DNA from: CAXOVX01 sp964213345
GTDB lineage: Bacteria; Pseudomonadota; Alphaproteobacteria; Rickettsiales; Midichloriaceae
Reading direction: 5' to 3'
Assembly (NCBI GenBank): GCA_964213345.1
Contig: CAXOVX010000011.1
Coordinates: 1 to 39,251, forward strand
Length of the DNA stretch: 39,251 nucleotides
Shown here piece after piece: positions 1 to 8,492 of the stretch (the stretch's first letter is position 1; every line of letters starts with the position of its first letter). Below the pieces are notes generated by a model, which had not been told where the DNA came from, made no database searches, and worked only from the letters and a program-made list of their open reading frames with translations. The position numbers and the translations under genes are program-made.

Positions 1-1
1 A

Positions 2-103
2 GCTAAAAGAGGGCATCTTGGAGCAATTAAGAAGAATAATATGAAGGGTAAAAATGTTGATTTAGACAAATATTATACTAAAATGAGGGCGATACTGTGT
101 TAG
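2..103 (+). CDS. C-terminal fragment of an unrecognised protein (cut by the window edge)
   Basis: An open frame enters from the left edge and ends at TAG 101-103, giving 33 lysine-rich residues that finish in KMRAILC. The start lies outside the window. I do not recognise the family. It lies next to transposase remnants, so it may be part of the same mobile debris, but nothing in these residues proves that. Confidence 0.3.
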   Translation, partial: AKRGHLGAIKKNNMKGKNVDLDKYYTKMRAILC

Positions 104-220
104 CTGTCAACAATAAATTTTAAAATATATTTAAAAATAACAAACAAGCAAAAGCATTTGTTGCATAGCTTTTACTTACTAAGCTGCGTTACATTTGTTT
201 ATTTTACTATAAAATTCCAT

Positions 221-712
221 TTAATTAGGATTAAAGCTCTGATTATTCTTTGGTACTCCATAAATTATGTGCATTAGCTTACGCATTGCAGTACACATAA
301 TAGCCATTTTATGTTTTCCTTTTTTCTGAAGTTTATCACAAAAGAATTTAATTATAGGATTATGTTTTTTAGCTATAACAGCAGGAAAGTAGAGAGCTTT
401 ACGCAGAGCTCTAGAACCTATTTTCGATATTCTTGTTCTGCCTTTTATAGATGAGCCAGAAAGCCTTTGTTTAGGAGTAAGTCCTGCGTAAGCAGCTAAT
501 TGCCTGACATCTTGAATGCTGTCAGCTCAGGCACTTCTGCAAGCATCGCAGCCGCTGTGTTTCCACTTATACCGGGTATGCTCCGTAGATTTTTGTAATG
601 TTCTAATTGTGTAGATGAAATGCAATTCGCATTGTTGGATGTGCGCATTTTTTTGTTTTTAACTCCAGCAGTAAAAACAGCAACTCCCTACGTATAACAT
701 CACTGTCGGCGT
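221..712 (-). pseudogene. IS110-family transposase, C-terminal part, frameshifted
   Basis: Reading the minus strand gives the C-terminal transposase_20 domain of IS110-type transposases. The upstream frame has the helix-hairpin-helix-like LRSIPGISGNTAAAMLAE and runs into a TAG. The next frame then continues with QDVRQLAAYAGLTPKQ, RTRISKIGSRALRKALYFPA and KMAIMCTAMRKLMHIIYGV, ending at TAA 221-223. The frame change is near 520, inside what should read ELTAFQDVRQLA. The N-terminal DEDD RuvC-like catalytic half is missing, so the copy is dead. Its left boundary near 712 is approximate. Confidence 0.85.
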
Positions 713-744
713 ACAATAGTAAAAAATTTTTGCAAGTAAAAATT

Positions 745-1017
745 TTATCTTTTTTCATCTAAATCAAGATACTTAGCAACATACTTATGCAATACACTGG
801 AAATAAGAGTTTGATATGGCATTCCTTCTGTTGCTGCTACTCTTTTAACCCTTTCTAAATCTACTTTTGATAATCTAATATTTATTCTTTCGCTTTTAGT
901 GAAATACCCTTGAGAAGTTACTTGCGCTTTCTCTATATTTCCCTTTACATCTGGGACTTGTACTAGCTCTCCATTTTCAAAAGCTTTCAAAAGCTCTTTC
1001 TCGTCCATTTTTTTCAT
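745..1017 (-). CDS. BrnA-like antitoxin (ribbon-helix-helix)
   Basis: A 90-residue protein with a charged N-terminus and a C-terminal ribbon-helix-helix region (about residues 42-85). It contains SERINIRLSKVDLERVKRVAATEGMPYQTLISSVLHKYV, written here only as family context: the pattern INIRLS...DLERVK...GMPYQTLISSVLHKY is typical of BrnA/CopG-type antitoxins. Its start overlaps the stop of the upstream toxin gene by four bases, so the two are translationally coupled. The toxin-first gene order matches BrnTA systems. It presumably binds the toxin and represses the shared promoter upstream of 1337. The pair is intact although everything around it is broken. Confidence 0.7.
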   Translation of the reverse strand: MKKMDEKELLKAFENGELVQVPDVKGNIEKAQVTSQGYFTKSERINIRLSKVDLERVKRVAATEGMPYQTLISSVLHKYVAKYLDLDEKR

Positions 1018-1337
1018 TTTTGTCTCATATATAACTTGGTCATTTTTCTACTTGGGATAATAGTTTTTAAAAATATTTCATCTTCTCGTTCAACAAATGG
1101 TACTGTTGAAAGATAGCAGTATCCTTCAACATCGATAACGTCTATTTTCTGACTTCCATACTGATCTTGATTATAATGTGCCAATACATCTATCACTTTA
1201 CCATCTCTTATTAATGAAATAATTTGCTCAAAGCTTATACCTCTTCCATTAATTAACTTAAGATTCTTTTCGTAATTAAAATTAAAAACTACATCCATTT
1301 TAAAATTATAGTAATATGTATGCCTATTGTCAACCAT
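1014..1337 (-). CDS. BrnT/DUF4258-like toxin
   Basis: A 107-residue protein with the layout of the BrnT ribonuclease toxin fold: F-N-Y-E-K-N near residue 20, FEQIISLIRDGKVIDVL in the middle, a beta-rich core (YCYLSTVPFV) and the ending IIPSRKMTKLYMRQK. In the family, a C-terminal P-S-R-K-x-T/E-x-x-Y stretch carries catalytic or RNA-binding residues. The start may be ATG at 1337 or the internal Met of KMDVVFNF about 14 residues later. The gene abuts the 3' end of the broken primase-like gene and overlaps the antitoxin start by four bases. The family call is by pattern only; a DUF4258 protein without toxin activity is the alternative. Confidence 0.6.
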   Translation of the reverse strand: MVDNRHTYYYNFKMDVVFNFNYEKNLKLINGRGISFEQIISLIRDGKVIDVLAHYNQDQYGSQKIDVIDVEGYCYLSTVPFVEREDEIFLKTIIPSRKMTKLYMRQK

Positions 1338-3244
1338 TATTGTTCAAGCTCTAACCCACGGCTGAGCTTCAGATCTTCTTGTATTTCATTATTATAACTC
1401 AGAGTTTGTTTTAGTTCTTTGTTTTGCTTTAATTCAAGACGATTGGTATCGATATACTTGGCGTTTTGGATTAACTCCATAGCTTTTTCCTTACCTACTT
1501 GCTTTAGTACTTCATCTATATCTTTAGCTCCCATTGAGAGAGTTACTTGTTTAAGGGATAATTCAGGATTATAGCTTGATATCAATAAAGCTATGTTCTG
1601 TGTAGCTTTTTGTTCAGCGACATCATTACCAAGACATAGCTTAATTTCCTTTATTTTAAGCTTATCAACTAAATTTAACTGTCCTACACTGATACTGCAC
1701 TCCCACCCCATGCTACAACATTTTCTATTCCTTTAGCTTTAGCATTTAATGTGTCAAATATTCCTTCCACTATAACAAGAGGGTTACTCCTATCAATCTC
1801 ATGTACACCAAACAACGTAGAACTCCTTGCTAACCCCTTGGATACATACCTTACCTAATTTATTATTCCCACCCTCATTATACCTAATATTCCTTGCAGC
1901 TAACCCTATGATATCACCTTTTTCATCACGATAAGGTACAACGAGTTTATGTGTATACCCGATAACCCCTAAAGCTTTGTTTACTTCTTTGATTTGTTCT
2001 TGTAACATTCCTTGGATCTTTAAATAATTAGCTAACTTTTTCTTGTTAGGTATATATCCAGCGCCCATCTTCGTTATTTCATTTAAACTATAACCTCTCT
2101 CAGTCACCAAATATTTGGTTACTTGATTATTTTTTAGATTAATCTCATCTAGAGAATATTGATATACTTTCTCCCACATCTTGCCTTCAATACCGCCCAC
2201 TGCTTTATCATGCGGGTTTCCAGTATGTAGCTCGTCACCTTGCCTAATAGAGTCATGGAAATCTCTGGTGATTTCTCCTTTTTCGATCAACCTCATCTCT
2301 TTTTCCCCTTCAAATAACAATAGCTTTCTACCCTTTACTTCTCGCTCACCTATATACCTCACCCTATCTCCAGCTTTTAATTCCCTATTTACTTCCTTAT
2401 CATAGCGCATAGCTATAAAATAGCTTCTTCTTGTACACGATCTCTCACAGATCCATTTTGCCATCTTTCTTCTACTTGCTCTATTCTCGCCTCATTTTTA
2501 ACGGAGACCTCTCTAGCTATAGGTTCTGATATAACAAATTTATTTGCCTCCGCCTTGCTACTCTCTTTTAAAACTGAGATGTGTTTTTCAAAGCTATGTT
2601 TAAGTCCCGATATAGCTGCTATATATTCAAATATCTTAGATTTATCAGTTAGATGTTCTGATCTTGCTATGTATTCCCATATAGTCTGATTACCTCTAGT
2701 GTAATCTACAAGCATCCCTGGATTATTTTCGTAAATGTATACCTTATCCTTTTGCCCACAACTACCATCTAGCTTATAGCCAGTAGTTGATATATAGGCA
2801 TTACCCCTTCTCACAAACCCAAATTCAGGTAAGACTTGAGGTAGTTTACTGTACAAAGCATGATATAATTCCCTAGTTGAGATCTTTTCGTTTATTTGAT
2901 AAGAACACTCCTTTGAGCGAAGATATCTTTCCGCTTTATTCACAAATATTTCTGTCTTCCACTCTTCTTCTTTATTAAACGCCTCTTGTGTATTTGTTCT
3001 GAACCACTCGTATTTTTCAACAGCTCTGATTTGCTCTTTATGATCTACTACCCTTGTTGAAAGTCTTACTTCTAACCCTGGTACAATATCTTCTTTTTCC
3101 ACTCCTTCAAATATATACGCAGTTGTACCATCTGCAAAAATACTAAAAGTTCTGTCATCTATTACGGTATCACACACATATGTCGAGAGAGTAGAGTTTT
3201 TATTTGGATCTAAAACAAAAGACACTTCATCACATTTTAACTCT
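1337..3244 (-). pseudogene. TOPRIM-domain primase-like protein, multiply frameshifted
   Basis: Three or four minus-strand frames join into one protein. The 5' part (3244-2413) includes GNAYISTTGYKLDGSCG and NNPGMLVDYTRGNQTIWEYI, a plasmid-primase-like substrate-binding region. The middle part (2464-1850) includes ITKMGAGYIPNKKKLANYL and VVPYRDEKGDIIGLAARNI. The TOPRIM core follows in another frame (1835-1695) with PLVIVEGIFDTLNAK and ENVVAWGGSAVS, holding the catalytic Glu and Asp (E-G-x-x-D). The last 110 residues lie in the third frame and end at TAA 1337-1339. Frame changes fall near 2440, 1845 and 1695. Proteins of this type sit beside tra genes in rickettsial elements, sometimes as part of TraA-like relaxases. 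The true 5' end is lost where an IS481 remnant abuts it. Confidence 0.75.
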
Positions 3245-3345
3245 TGTTCCATAAGGTCTGTGAAAATTATAATAATTTTCCCATTCATTAAGTTTGGCAC
3301 TCAAGTCTACATCATCAACATAATTTAACAATTGATAAAGCTCGG
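3245..3345 (-). pseudogene. IS481/IS3-type transposase, C-terminal scrap
   Basis: On the minus strand one frame reads ELYQLLNYVDDVDLSAKL followed by NEWENYYNFHRPYG, which is the end of the rve integrase core of IS481/IS3-group transposases (N-x-W/F-E-x-x-Y-N-x-x-R-P-H). The frame stops at TGA 3230-3232 after running into unrelated sequence. Only about 33 residues remain. It is joined directly to the 5' end of the primase-like pseudogene, so it marks a recombination or insertion scar. Confidence 0.7.
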
Positions 3346-3491
3346 TAGTGTTGCAAATTTTTGTTACACTAGAATTACTGGCTCTGTCAAGTTAAGTAGT
3401 AAGGTGTGAGAGTCAGCGAAATATGAGAAAAATACTTATGCTAGGCTATACGAAGTTCTGTAATGTTTTGGAAGAATGTTTGAATTGATTG

Positions 3492-4133
3492 TTATAAGTT
3501 AAGTTTGAACTCGAGTCTTGGAATTTTATGCTGTTTACATCGAAAAAAATTAGTTATTTGACTGGATATAGCTAAAAATCTCTGGGCATGACCTTTGGAT
3601 TTAAACTCTCATCGCCTTAAATACTGATGAGATTGTTCTATCCTATTATTTAACCCTTTATGGCATCTTAACTCTACACTACCATGATTAAGGATTTCTC
3701 TATGGGCTTTAGGACAACTTCTCAATTTATCTGTAATCAACACTCTAGGCACCAGATGTTTTTTAAGCAATTTCTTAAATAATCTTTTTGCTGCCTTTGC
3801 ACTACGCCGCTCTTGTACTAAACATTTCCTTCAGAATCTATAAGCCCTCCATATCCAATAGACTTGTCCACTTATCTTACATCTCACTTCATCCATATGC
3901 CACTTATCTGTAACTTTAAATCTTCTTGATTTCCTGATAATCCTTGAATACTGTATGCCATACTTATTAACCCAAGCTCTTATTGCCTCATAGCTTACTA
4001 CTATTCCTCTATAAGCCAGCATTTCCTCTACTTCTCTAAAACTAAGACTAAATCTATAGTAACTCAATACCGCAAACTTTATTATCTGATTGCACTTTCC
4101 ATCTAACCCACAAAAATAATATACATCTGTCAC
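3492..4133 (-). pseudogene. IS6-family transposase, frameshifted and nonsense-mutated
   Basis: The N-terminal 100 residues read in one frame, with FSLSFREVEEMLAYRGI, the helix VSYEAIRAWVNKYG and the first catalytic region WHMDEVRCKISGQVYWIWRA; its Asp is the first D of the DDE triad. Two closely spaced frame changes near 3840 and 3820 move the rest to another frame: LVQERRSAKAAKRLFKKL, then PRVLITDKLRS (second D), then NNRIEQSHQYLRR (E), an in-frame TGA, and KGHAQRFLAISSQITNFF, ending at TAA 3492-3494. All three catalytic acids can be found but not in one frame. A possible outer end GGCTCTGTCAAGTT starts at 3380, but I could not find its inverted partner. Confidence 0.9.
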
Positions 4134-4232
4134 AATGACTACATACGAATACGTTGCATTTTGATATGTAGTATAGTATCATCAACATATAAAATGACTT
4201 AGACTATTTAATTCAAATACAAGAGAATACGC

Positions 4233-4451
4233 ATGGCTACTATTACAACTCGCATACCAGATGAACTTAATAAGACATTAACAATTTTAGCTGAAGAAAC
4301 TGATCGTAAAAAAGGTTATTTGATACGTAGGGCAATTGAAATTTACCTAGAAGAAAAATCTGACTTGCTTTTAGCTTTATCTAGAATTGAAAAAGGCGAA
4401 GAAACAATATCCTTAGAAGATATAGAGAAAAAATATGGCCTGGAAGATTGA
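4233..4451 (+). CDS. RelB-type antitoxin (ribbon-helix-helix)
   Basis: A 72-residue protein beginning ATITTRIPDELNKTLTILAE, the beta strand and first helix of a MetJ/Arc ribbon-helix-helix fold, followed by KGYLIRRAIEIYLEE (second helix). The C-terminal tail (SRIEKGEETISLEDIEKKYG) is acidic and would bind the toxin. The stop TGA lies inside the next gene, a 17-base overlap that couples the two. The product should neutralise the RelE-type toxin and repress its own promoter. It is unbroken. Confidence 0.85.
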   Translation: MATITTRIPDELNKTLTILAEETDRKKGYLIRRAIEIYLEEKSDLLLALSRIEKGEETISLEDIEKKYGLED

Positions 4452-4707
4452 ATTTACCTCTAGTGCTGAAAAAGAGTTTGGAAAATTATCCAGGGATATA
4501 CAAAAACGTATCAGAAATTTTCTAAGAGAAAAGGTGATAATAAACCCAAGAGCTTATGGCATAGCCATGCAAGGTAGCAATGTTATTAAATTATGGCGAT
4601 ACAGGATTGGCGATTATAGATTCATTTGTCAAATTAAAGATGAGGAGTTGACTATTTTGCTTGTCAAGATTGGCAACAGGGATTCGGTTTATAAAACCCC
4701 TGATTAG
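4435..4707 (+). CDS. relE: RelE-type mRNA interferase toxin
   Basis: A 90-residue RelE/ParE-superfamily protein of normal length. Visible family pattern: KIEFTSSAEKEFGKLSRDIQKRI (two N-terminal helices after beta 1), then VIKLWRYRIGDYRFICQI and LTILLVKIGNRDSVYK, the W-R-Y-R-x-G-D-Y-R strand pair and the C-terminal K/R-x-G-x-R-x-x-V-Y that carry the ribosome and mRNA contacts in RelE. The ATG sits inside the antitoxin gene, so translation is coupled. Together they form a complete type II module on the left flank of the plasmid-like block. The alternative, a ParE gyrase poison, is less likely given the W-R-Y-R-x-G-D-Y-R motif. Confidence 0.88.
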   Translation: MAWKIEFTSSAEKEFGKLSRDIQKRIRNFLREKVIINPRAYGIAMQGSNVIKLWRYRIGDYRFICQIKDEELTILLVKIGNRDSVYKTPD

Positions 4708-5320
4708 GGTGTACGGAACATGCCTTTAGGGGCCCTTATGCTATTATGTAAATATTTATAGTGCCCTTGTAGTAGCCAAAATCATCAAGATTTTAACCCA
4801 GGACCGAATGAAGGAACAAAAAATAGAGCACGATATTTTACAAGGACTATCTCCCCCTTTAAAACTGAGTATATTAATCGACTTGGTTTTTTACGCTATC
4901 TGTGGATAAAGAAACAATTGATCTTTAATATGAACTTTTAAAGATATGATACTTTTTGTGCGAATCCCGGCCGTATCTCGGATTATTTCTTTTCCGAGAA
5001 GGAATTTTGGCAGAACAAGTAAAACCTTCTGTAGCCCAGAAATATAGCATCTTATAAGATTATACAACATTTTTGCATAAATAATTTATAATACCCCTTT
5101 TTATTAATGTTATTTATCACCTCAATATATTACTCAATGAGTAGAGAATAGCTATGTATAAACTCCATCTTATTGGCAATATAATGACCCCCCTACCCTT
5201 TGATATAAATCACATAATAATCTTTATCTAGTCAATGGTATATTGATATATAAAAAATCTCTTTGACTTAGTTGATTGTTTTTATTAGGTTAGTATGAAA
5301 ATATCAACTCAAGGATAAAA
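4708..5320 (+). other. Gene-poor stretch between relE and parA
   Basis: I see no convincing gene in these 613 bases. A 33-codon ORF starts at 4808 (MKEQKIEHDILQGLSPPLKL, stop near 4909) and may be a scrap of something larger. A six-pair hairpin CTCGGA...TCCGAG lies at 4977-4998. The segment 5220-5320 is very AT-rich and contains TTGACT at 5263-5268 and an AAGGA ribosome site just before the parA start, so the parA promoter is probably here. Confidence 0.4.
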
Positions 5321-6288
5321 ATGGGTATTGGAAAAGAAAGCCAACCTAAAATGGCTGCCACCTATGTTGCAGAATTGCTGGGGGTTTCATTACAAGCAAT
5401 ACATAAACAATTAAAATCTCAAAAAATTCCTTTACCAAAAATCGGGAATAAATCTTATATTACACATTCAATAGCTAAAAAACTATTTGGTCTAAAATTT
5501 GCATTAAAGAAAATTTGTTTACAGATAGTTAAAGGTGGCACAGGAAAAACCACAGCACTACATAACATAAGCTGTGCCGTCTATATGGAGCAAAAATTCT
5601 AGCAATAGATTTGGATCCCCAGGGTAATTTAACAGATGCATTTGATGTAGATGCAGAAAATATCCCGGTATTAATAGATATTATAGAAAAACAGGCAACA
5701 GTTCGAGATTCTATAATACAAGTAGAAGATGGGATAGATTTAATACCAAGTAGAATTGAAAACGTCACACTAGATAGTAAACTAGCAATAAGCAGGGCTC
5801 CATTACACAATATACTAAATGCCATTTTAGAGTCTATAGAAAAAGAATATGATTTAATATTCTTAGATTGCCCCCCTATGATGGGACACTCTGTTACAGC
5901 AGCTACGCTTTATTCTGATTTAATTTTAATACCATTAAATCCAGACAAGTTTAGCGCCAAAGGCTTGAAAATCTTAAAAAATGAGATAACTAATATATCC
6001 ACTCAGTATGTGCGTAATATTAAGTATAAGGTTTTCTTAAATAAGTTTGGCGGAAATACCATTCTTTCTGATAAAGCTATACAAACTACAATAGCCACAG
6101 AAAATGAGCTTGGTAATGCTTTAACCACTGCTATACGCCAGTCTCAAGAAATTCCAAATATTACAGATATGAATCTCAATATGTTTAGTACATTAAAAAA
6201 GTCAACTGCAAAAGACGATTTCGACCTACTAACAAGAGAATTGTTAGGTATCAATTTGCAAGAAATAAAACAAAGAACAAGAGTTTGA
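5321..6288 (+). pseudogene. parA: ParA-family partition ATPase with one frameshift
   Basis: The first frame (93 residues) has an N-terminal helix-turn-helix (AATYVAELLGVSLQAIHKQL), as in plasmid type Ia ParA proteins, then the deviant Walker A motif VKGGTGKTT at residues 70-78. Near 5583 the frame is lost: the bases TATATGGAGC should read TATGGAGC. The protein continues in the next frame as GAKILAIDLDPQGNLTDAF (Walker A', D-x-D-P-Q-G-N) and YDLIFLDCPPMMGHS (Walker B). It ends at TGA 6286-6288, one base before parB. AAGGA precedes the ATG. Either the gene is dead, or the two extra bases are a sequence error; the remaining frame is otherwise clean over 225 codons, so the lesion is recent. Confidence 0.85.
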
Positions 6289-6289
6289 T

Positions 6290-7030
6290 ATGCCTACAAT
6301 AGATGATATAAATAAAAAAAGAGACACTAAGAATTTTAAAAAAAGAGATTATAGGCCATGGGATATAGAGGGTTCTGGCAACATACAAAATGACTATAGC
6401 GTAATTTATAAACAAACAGACGAGGATATAGTTCTTTCAGTTGAGCCGCAAAAAATAAAAAATTGGGAGTTCCGTGATAGGCCTGAAAACGAACTTGGGG
6501 ATATAGAAAGTTTAGCTATAGAGTTCAAAGAAATAGGGCAACAACAACCATGTATAGCACGTCCAATATCGGATACAAATAACGATATACAGTACGAATT
6601 AATAGTTGGAGAAAGGCGTTGGCGCGCAGCTCAAACAGCACAAATAAATTTAAAAGTAATAGTGAAAAATTTATCAGATACGGATGCTGCAATAATACAA
6701 GCATCAGAGAATTTAAGTAGGAAAGGTTTGTCCGATTACGCAAGAGGAATGAGTTATGCAAAATTAATAGATAACGGAATTATTACACAAAAAGAGCTCA
6801 CGGAAAAACTTTCGATAAGTAAACAACAAGTTTCTAGGCTTTTGTCTTTTAGCAAAATACCTCAAAAAATACATAATTCAATTCGAGATTTTCCTAAAGT
6901 GACTTGCAGAACCGCGGAACAGATAAAACAATTAAGTAGTAAAGGTGAAAATTATATAGAAGCTATTATAAAATTTACAGGAAAAATAAGAGAAGGAAAA
7001 AAATTGGACAAGAAAAACTTAAATTGTTAG
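6290..7030 (+). CDS. parB: ParB/RepB-type partition protein (main frame)
   Basis: A 246-residue ParB-family centromere-binding protein. The ParB/Sulfiredoxin CTPase domain spans about residues 50-145, with box II GERRWRAAQ at 107-115 and ASENLSRKGLSDYARGMSY after it. The DNA-binding helix-turn-helix follows at about 165-187 (TQKELTEKLSISKQQVSRLL). It starts one base after parA stops, so the two form an operon. The frame ends early: a run of seven A at 6997-7003 lies just before the stop, and the sequence after it continues in another frame as a plausible C-terminal dimerisation domain. It would load onto a parS-type site; candidate palindromes lie directly downstream at 7260-7312. Confidence 0.85.
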   Translation: MPTIDDINKKRDTKNFKKRDYRPWDIEGSGNIQNDYSVIYKQTDEDIVLSVEPQKIKNWEFRDRPENELGDIESLAIEFKEIGQQQPCIARPISDTNNDIQYELIVGERRWRAAQTAQINLKVIVKNLSDTDAAIIQASENLSRKGLSDYARGMSYAKLIDNGIITQKELTEKLSISKQQVSRLLSFSKIPQKIHNSIRDFPKVTCRTAEQIKQLSSKGENYIEAIIKFTGKIREGKKLDKKNLNC

Positions 7031-7257
7031 TTGAAGATCTGGCGAATGCAACAATTTCAAATCTAAAAACAAACACTAAAATATTTAGTAAAAGTGGAAG
7101 GCATTTGTTTACTTGGAGACTTGATAACAATCAAAATCCTTCGATACACTTCCCTAAAGATTTAGCGATACTTATAAATAACAATTCATTGAATATAAAC
7201 AAAATAAGTGAATTTTTAAAAGAGGTAATAGATGAAATGCTTAAATCTATAAACTAA
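7024..7257 (+). pseudogene. C-terminal part of ParB, displaced by a frameshift in an A7 run
   Basis: A 77-codon frame, openable only from TTG, beginning LVEDLANATISNLKTNTKIF and continuing to the stop at 7255-7257. Read backwards across the A7 run at 6997-7003 it joins the end of ParB as REGKK-IGQEKLKLLVEDLANA, which makes better protein than the ParB tail in its own frame (KLDKKNLNC). It has no ribosome site of its own. It is most likely the ParB C-terminal dimerisation region. One base lost or gained in the A run, by mutation or by slippage during transcription, would restore it. A separate small gene is the less likely reading. Confidence 0.55.
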
Positions 7258-7259
7258 AA

Positions 7260-7312
7260 AGTCCCCCGCGGGGGACTAAAAACCAGTTAAGTGGAATTAA
7301 TTGGTTTTTAGT
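7260..7312. repeat. Two adjoining palindromes after parB (candidate parS and/or terminator)
   Basis: Positions 7260-7277 form a perfect 18-bp palindrome (AGTCCCCCGCGGGGGACT). It shares its last three bases with a second inverted repeat. That repeat has 16-base arms at 7275-7290 and 7297-7312 around a six-base loop, perfect except for one G-T position. The GC content of the first palindrome is unlike its surroundings. On the minus strand it is followed by TTTTTAG, so it could end transcription from the right. On the plus strand, the second hairpin has no T tract. The position right behind parAB is where plasmid centromeres are often found. Confidence 0.75.
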
Positions 7313-7534
7313 GGATTTAAATAATTAGAAGATAATTACTTTAAAGATACATACTTAAAACGATAATTTTCAGCGTAATCTAAATTATCTTCTAAAGCAA
7401 GAGCTTTATAATTTTAAACAATAGAAGGTAATTTAGCATATTTTATTTATATTTTCTACTTCATAAGTATAAAAGTATAGCCACTATATTATTAACAAAT
7501 TTAACTAAGTTAACTAATAACTATAGGGGTTAAT
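7313..7534. other. AT-rich gene-free stretch with a 13-bp inverted repeat (possible origin region)
   Basis: These 222 bases are very AT-rich and hold no gene. They contain a perfect 13-base inverted repeat, TTAGAAGATAATT at 7325-7337 and its complement at 7383-7395. Short TATAAGTATAAAAGTATA-like runs lie near 7462-7479. They sit between parAB with its palindromes and a replication-like gene, an arrangement typical of plasmid origins, but no clear iterons or DnaA boxes were found. The downstream gene has AGGGG before its ATG. Confidence 0.35.
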
Positions 7535-7960
7535 ATGGATAAGATTGAAATGATAATACCTGGTAGACAACTTGGTATACAAATCGTTGTACCAGAAATT
7601 GCAAATATAATAGGGTTAGAGGAATCAATTGTACTACACCAAATACACTACTGGATAAAAAAATGTGGCAAAACTCTAACTAATAAAGAAGGTTATTGAA
7701 TATATAATTCTGTAGAAAATTGGCATAAACAATTTTCTTATTGGTCTTTATCTAAAATAAGAAGAATATTTAACTCGCTAGAAGCAAAATGTTTAATAAT
7801 ATCTAAAAAAGTTAATGCGAAAAAGTGGAATCAGACAAAATGGTATACTATAGATTTTTATAAATTAAATTTACTTATAAAAAATGGCGATTATAGCATA
7901 CAAACTACTAGTACAAAATTAACAAATCGATTTGTCCAAAATGAACAAATTAATAATTAG
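7535..7960 (+). pseudogene. Winged-helix replication-initiator-like protein, broken by one TGA
   Basis: From ATG 7535 the frame runs 141 codons to TAG 7958-7960 with a single internal stop, TGA at 7697-7699. The pattern is that of phage and plasmid replication (replisome-organiser-like) N-terminal domains: IGLEESIVLHQIHYWIKKCG, then Y-[stop]-IYNSVENWHKQFSYWSLSKI, RRIFNSLEAKCLIIS and KWYTIDFYKL. At the stop, the family has Trp (W-I/V-Y-N-S), so a TGG to TGA change is the simplest explanation. AGGGG lies upstream. Its place beside parAB fits a plasmid replication gene, but I could not name a specific Rep family. Confidence 0.6.
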
Positions 7961-7992
7961 TTATACAAAGAATAACTTAGCAAAAAAACCTT

Positions 7993-8211
7993 ATGGGAGA
8001 AAAACAAACAAAAAATAATTTTAAAGCAGTATTTCCGTGGCTTATCAAAGAAGAGATCATATCCAAAACAAATGCTAAAATATCCGACTATATGATGAAA
8101 AACATAGATGAAGCTGCAGAAAAAAAGGAGTTCAATAAGTATGTACTAAATCAAACATATCTTGAAGATGGAGATATATATGGCATTAAAAGGTGGGTTT
8201 CAACAATATAG
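7993..8211 (+). CDS. Hypothetical small protein, possibly 5' half of a frameshifted gene
   Basis: A 72-codon ORF, lysine- and glutamate-rich, with no motif I recognise. It reads FPWLIKEEIISKTNAKISDYM near the N-terminus. Its last 19 bases overlap the next ORF, which opens from GTG 8193 in another frame. The two together would make one protein of about 160 residues if a single base is lost near 8190. No clear ribosome site precedes the ATG. Confidence 0.35.
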   Translation: MGEKQTKNNFKAVFPWLIKEEIISKTNAKISDYMMKNIDEAAEKKEFNKYVLNQTYLEDGDIYGIKRWVSTI

Positions 8212-8483
8212 TTCTTTCTGGTTATAGTTTAATCAATTCGCCTAAAAATAAGGAAACTTATGAATATCTATACCAACCATATATCATGAAAAAATATTTT
8301 GGTGTAACACACAACGAAGCTAGATCTATTATAAAGAAAACACTGGATAATAGTATCAACAGTAATGGATACAAAGGAATAGAGGCGTTAAATCTTTTAT
8401 CAAATGATACAAATTACCACAATATCAGTGTACATGAAACTAAGAATGTAAAAAATCTTTTATTTAATTTAGCTGATATTTGA
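8193..8483 (+). CDS. Hypothetical protein, possibly 3' half of the preceding ORF
   Basis: A 96-codon ORF (or 3' portion) with KNKETYEYLYQPYIMKKYFG and VTHNEARSIIKKTLDNSIN, helical and asparagine-rich. No family recognised. It ends ten bases before the M32 peptidase gene and is probably transcribed with it. It has no good start of its own, so I favour a frameshifted single gene with 7993-8211. Confidence 0.4.
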   Translation: MGFNNIVLSGYSLINSPKNKETYEYLYQPYIMKKYFGVTHNEARSIIKKTLDNSINSNGYKGIEALNLLSNDTNYHNISVHETKNVKNLLFNLADI

Positions 8484-8492
8484 CAAAAAGGT

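Noticed and set aside
2181..2405. Plus-strand 74-codon ORF in the primase-like region
   Set aside because: It is the complement of the TOPRIM pseudogene, serine- and proline-rich as expected from antisense reading.
4955..4998. tRNA 3' end (GCGAATCCCGG resembles a T-loop)
   Set aside because: The bases on both sides do not pair as a T-stem, and there is no acceptor, D or anticodon arm upstream. Not a tRNA or recognisable remnant.
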